NCBI GenBank assembly: GCA_016288205.1
Contig: JAEEYO010000015.1
Span: 124,001-188,000 of the forward strand
DNA: 64,000 nt
Source: Treponema sp.
Lineage (GTDB): Bacteria; Spirochaetota; Spirochaetia; Treponematales; Treponemataceae
Direction of reading: 5' to 3'
Shown here: piece after piece, positions 61,476 through 64,000 of the stretch
How positions within the stretch are numbered: the first letter of the stretch is position 1
How the letters are laid out: each line of letters begins with the position of its first letter
Notes under the pieces: model-generated
The model's input: the letters and a program-made list of their open reading frames with translations, nothing else
Databases searched by the model: none
What the model was told of the DNA's origin: nothing
Made by a program: the position numbers and the translations under genes

Positions 61476-62633
61476 TCAACTCTCAAACTCGCCGTACTCG
61501 CAGCCAATGTGCCTTGCAACTATGTCGTCAATGAGGATTTTTTCACCTTTTTCCTTTTTGTAAAGCTTCACGGTGCCAGATCCGTTGCCTCCGTTCCAGA
61601 GTCTCTTGAACCTCTTGTGCCCGTCGGGATCCTCGTAGTTCACCCAGATCATGTCGGCTTTCCTGCACTTCACCTCGGTCTCCATTACGGCCTCGCGGTT
61701 TTCCTGCATCACGTGCCAGATGATTTCGCTCTCAGTCTCCTCCGATGAAAACTTGGTCTTTGTGCGCGTCCAGAATTTGCTGAAATTGAATTCGTAGGGA
61801 TGTCCCTCGTACCAGAATGCGGAAAGGAGCTTCCGGTTCAGAGGGATTCCAAACACCTTGGGTCTTCCGCCGCCTATGTCGAAAACGGAATTGTTCAGCC
61901 GCTTGCTTGTCTTACGGCTCACAAGGTCGCAGGATGAGAGCCACACCCATGGACTCGTGAATCCGCATCCCCAGTTTTTGTCGGAGTAGCCGAAAGAGTA
62001 CTCGCCCCTCGCCGTGTAGGACTGTCCGTTCAAAACAATGGAACCCGTCACGTTCGTCTTCATTCCCTCGGCGTGCCAGTACATCTCGAAAGCCTTGAGC
62101 GCACGGAAGATTTTTCCCGCACCATAGCCCACGTTGAATGCGACTTTTTTATTCAGCCTCAGGTTCCATTTCATCTCGCCTGCATCGCTCATGTATGCGG
62201 GAACTTTTGCCTGTGATTGCCTTACGGAAACGGATCCCCTCAGCTCTGTGTCGCTCGCAAAACATTCGGCGGCCTTTACGGAATATGGGGCCCCTTCGCT
62301 CACGGTGACATCCTTCCATGCGAAAAATCTGTGGAGCTGGACCTTGTTCTTTCCCCAGCACCCGGCCTTCACCATGAGATACGACGGACGTTTTTTCTCC
62401 TCCTGATTTTCGGGAAACTGACCGAGGACAGGTCTTGGACTCTCTCCTGCAAGCGCGGGATTGCAAAGAAAGAACTCAATGAAAAAAGGAACCTCCTCGC
62501 CCGTCGCATCATTGACCGCAGTAAACGAGTGCCACCACCAGTCATATCCCCTGCGAGCGAATTTACCCGTGAGCATGAATGCGTTTCGTGCCGGGTCCTT
62601 TTTGTTGAAGCCGTTTTTGTCCTTGGTCCTCAT
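61476..62633 (-). CDS. Tocopherol-cyclase-like protein
   Basis: 385 residues. Resembles the tocopherol cyclase family (lipocalin-related double beta-barrel): RGYDWWWHSF, PFFIEFFLCNP, MYWHAEGMKT, KNWGCGFTSPWVWLSS. No signal peptide. Plants use the family to close the vitamin E ring, but nothing in this window suggests tocopherol synthesis, so the bacterial substrate is unknown. The frame is open to 62762, but ATG 62633 has AGAGGAG at six bases. Confidence 0.7.
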   Translation of the reverse strand: MRTKDKNGFNKKDPARNAFMLTGKFARRGYDWWWHSFTAVNDATGEEVPFFIEFFLCNPALAGESPRPVLGQFPENQEEKKRPSYLMVKAGCWGKNKVQLHRFFAWKDVTVSEGAPYSVKAAECFASDTELRGSVSVRQSQAKVPAYMSDAGEMKWNLRLNKKVAFNVGYGAGKIFRALKAFEMYWHAEGMKTNVTGSIVLNGQSYTARGEYSFGYSDKNWGCGFTSPWVWLSSCDLVSRKTSKRLNNSVFDIGGGRPKVFGIPLNRKLLSAFWYEGHPYEFNFSKFWTRTKTKFSSEETESEIIWHVMQENREAVMETEVKCRKADMIWVNYEDPDGHKRFKRLWNGGNGSGTVKLYKKEKGEKILIDDIVARHIGCEYGEFES

Positions 62634-62672
62634 CTGCAACTCCTCTTGCTGAAAAATCTGATTATACATCTG

Positions 62673-62701
62673 ATTATAAATCGGAAAAGGGATTTTGTCA
62701 T
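62673..62701 (-). promoter_or_regulatory. Promoter of the tocopherol-cyclase-like gene
   Basis: Minus-strand ATGACA (62696-62701), spacer 17, TATAAT (62673-62678). A second TATAAT lies 12 bases downstream (62661-62666) within a direct repeat of CTGATTATA. Confidence 0.6.
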
Positions 62702-62913
62702 CCGGAAAAAAAATTGAAAACAAGGCTTGCTTATCATACACCTGAAAAATCGCCAAAACCAAATTATCAGATGAAACCTTGATTTTTACTCAATTTTTTT
62801 ATAGTGAAAATATCATAAATAAATCAAAAAAAATATTTTTCTCGTAAACTTCTCTCAAATTTGGTGCGAATTTTGAAGATTTACGGCTATTAATATATTA
62901 AGGAGGAATTCAA

Positions 62914-63843
62914 ATGAGTTCTACATCACCAAACAGAGAGTACAAAGACAGGCTGTTCAAAGCAATCTTCGGACGTAACACGGCAGAAAGCAAGAGATGG
63001 AGATTAGATTTATACAACGCTTTGAACGGCACGAGCTATACCAATCCAGACGCATTGCAATTAAACACTATTGAAAATGTAATTTACATCACCATGCATA
63101 ATGACATCTCTTTTCTGATTGATGATCAGATGTGTCTTTACGAGCAGCAGTCAACCTTGAACAGAAATATGCCTCTGAGAGGTTTGCTATATTTCTCGCA
63201 ACTTTATCAAAAATATCTTGCGGACAACGAAATGGACCCAAATCGTAACACAAGGATAGAAATTCCAACTCCAAACTTTATTGTATTATATAATGGTCCG
63301 TGCAAAACCGATGATGAATTTGAGATACGTCTGTCAGACTCATTCAAAACACCATGTAAGATCGGTGCTTATGAATGGACAGCTTATTTCAAAAATATCA
63401 ACGAAAACCACTGCAAGGGACTTCAAAAAAAATGCAAGGCATTGTATGATTATTCTAGATTCGTAGCAAAGGTCCGCACCAACACTGAAAAGGGAATGGG
63501 AAAAGAAAAGTCCATCAATGTGGCTGTGGATGACGCGATAAAGGAAAATCTTCTGGACGGATTTTTCAAGCGGCAGAAAGCGGAGGTAATCGGAATGATT
63601 TTGGAGGAATTCAACGAGGAAATTTACAAGAAAAATATCCGCGAGGAAGGGTATGATGAAGGTTACAGCAACGGAATAAATGCAGGACAGCGACAAAAAT
63701 CCTTCGAGGTCGCAGAGAATATGCTTCGAAAAGGAATACCGCAGGAAACGATTTCTGAGTGCACCGGTCTTTCGGTGGAACAAGTCAAGGAAATCGCACG
63801 GTCAGTTTCCGCCGGCACACCCACGTCTCACTTCTCCGCGTAA
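62914..63843 (+). CDS. Rpn-family recombination-promoting nuclease / putative transposase
   Basis: 309 residues. PD-(D/E)XK nuclease core: YKDRLFKAIFG, TIENVIY with E54, D64 in NDISFLID and E77-x-Q79 in LYEQQST. The C-terminal part (about 205-300) is a helical domain, KRQKAEVIGMILEEFNEEI, ending in a Glu-, Gln-rich EQVKEIARS segment. AAGGAGG before the ATG. Such genes are multi-copy in treponemes; the second copy here is the remnant at 46400. 3' end overlaps the next gene on the minus strand by 16 bases. Confidence 0.85.
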   Translation: MSSTSPNREYKDRLFKAIFGRNTAESKRWRLDLYNALNGTSYTNPDALQLNTIENVIYITMHNDISFLIDDQMCLYEQQSTLNRNMPLRGLLYFSQLYQKYLADNEMDPNRNTRIEIPTPNFIVLYNGPCKTDDEFEIRLSDSFKTPCKIGAYEWTAYFKNINENHCKGLQKKCKALYDYSRFVAKVRTNTEKGMGKEKSINVAVDDAIKENLLDGFFKRQKAEVIGMILEEFNEEIYKKNIREEGYDEGYSNGINAGQRQKSFEVAENMLRKGIPQETISECTGLSVEQVKEIARSVSAGTPTSHFSA

Positions 63844-64000
63844 TAATCCAGAACCTTCCTTGCGAAAAGATATGCGTTCTTTACGTCGGAGTTGCCATCA
63901 AAATATTGCTTGCGGTAGAGCATCCTGCCGTCAAAGAAATCCTTCACTTCCTGCAGGGTCTTTTTCTTTACGAGCGGAGAGGAGACAAGCTTTGTGTAGA
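63828..64000 (-). CDS. 3' end of an unrecognised gene, cut by the window edge
   Basis: Minus-strand frame open from the window end to TGA at 63828-63830, 57 codons: ...LVSSPLVKKKTLQEVKDFFDGRM..., ending KVLDYYAEK. Charged and helical. Not enough to assign a family. It overlaps the Rpn gene tail-to-tail. Confidence 0.6.
   Translation of the reverse strand, partial: YTKLVSSPLVKKKTLQEVKDFFDGRMLYRKQYFDGNSDVKNAYLFARKVLDYYAEK

Overview
This window reads as chromosome of a spirochete, most likely a gut- or rumen-type Treponema. The basis is gene content and protein style: treponemal lipoboxes (FTSC, FTVSC), a spirochete-type long phosphofructokinase, two Rpn/PD-(D/E)XK family loci, many chemoreceptor and c-di-GMP proteins, and a merged rif-str-S10-spc-alpha ribosomal superoperon lacking rpsD and fusA. 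Species cannot be named from the sequence alone. Nothing suggests a plasmid, prophage, insertion sequence or CRISPR array. The clearest accessory items are a toxin-antitoxin pair and the two Rpn loci.

Layout. 1-2.9 kb (+): CHASE2 adenylate cyclase followed by an antitoxin/PIN-toxin pair. 2.9-6.5 kb (-): fabD-fabG-fabF-fabZ, with a main promoter overlapped by a perfect dyad and a second promoter before fabF. 6.6-9.5 kb: a membrane-anchored solute-binding-like protein (+) facing an EAL phosphodiesterase (-). 9.6-38.7 kb (-): one long block of translation, transcription and secretion genes, in transcript order trnT, rpmG, trnW, secE, nusG, rplKAJL, rpoBC, rpsLG, (gap) tuf, rpsJ-rplCDWB-rpsS-rplV-rpsC-rplP-rpmC-rpsQ-rplNXE-rpsNH-rplFR-rpsE-rpmD-rplO-secY-rpmJ-rpsMK-rpoA-rplQ and a small zinc-ribbon gene. 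Within a few compact clusters the genes abut or overlap, but the block is interrupted by unusually long, structured spacers (nusG-rplK, rplJ-rplL, rplL-rpoB, rpsG-tuf, rpsJ-rplC, secY-rpmJ).

38.7-43.2 kb: cysE, radA and a NusG-II-like protein (-), then phosphofructokinase (+). 43.3-46.2 kb (-): a very large Ig-like lipoprotein whose signal-peptide codons contain a run of nine G that puts the gene out of frame by one base; with eight G it is fully open, so it is a strong phase-variation candidate. 46.4-51.9 kb: Rpn remnant, a small acidic protein plus a diguanylate cyclase with a LacI-like sensor, a dCache-type chemoreceptor and a TM2 zinc-ribbon protein. 52-58.7 kb: rlmE, LysM/M23 peptidase, TraB lipoprotein, a hydrolase-fold protein lacking its nucleophile, a YczE-like membrane protein and a second chemoreceptor. 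58.7-64 kb: dnaX-ybaB-recR (-), a tocopherol-cyclase-like protein (-), an intact Rpn nuclease (+) and the 3' end of an unrecognised gene (-).

A recurring signal across the window is a good sigma-70-type promoter whose -10 box ends only 5-10 bases before the start codon, without a Shine-Dalgarno at proper distance (6627, 39593, 41556, 48989, 55006, 61409). This suggests leaderless or nearly leaderless mRNAs. No searches or folding programs were run; all assignments rest on reading the sequence and on knowledge of protein families.
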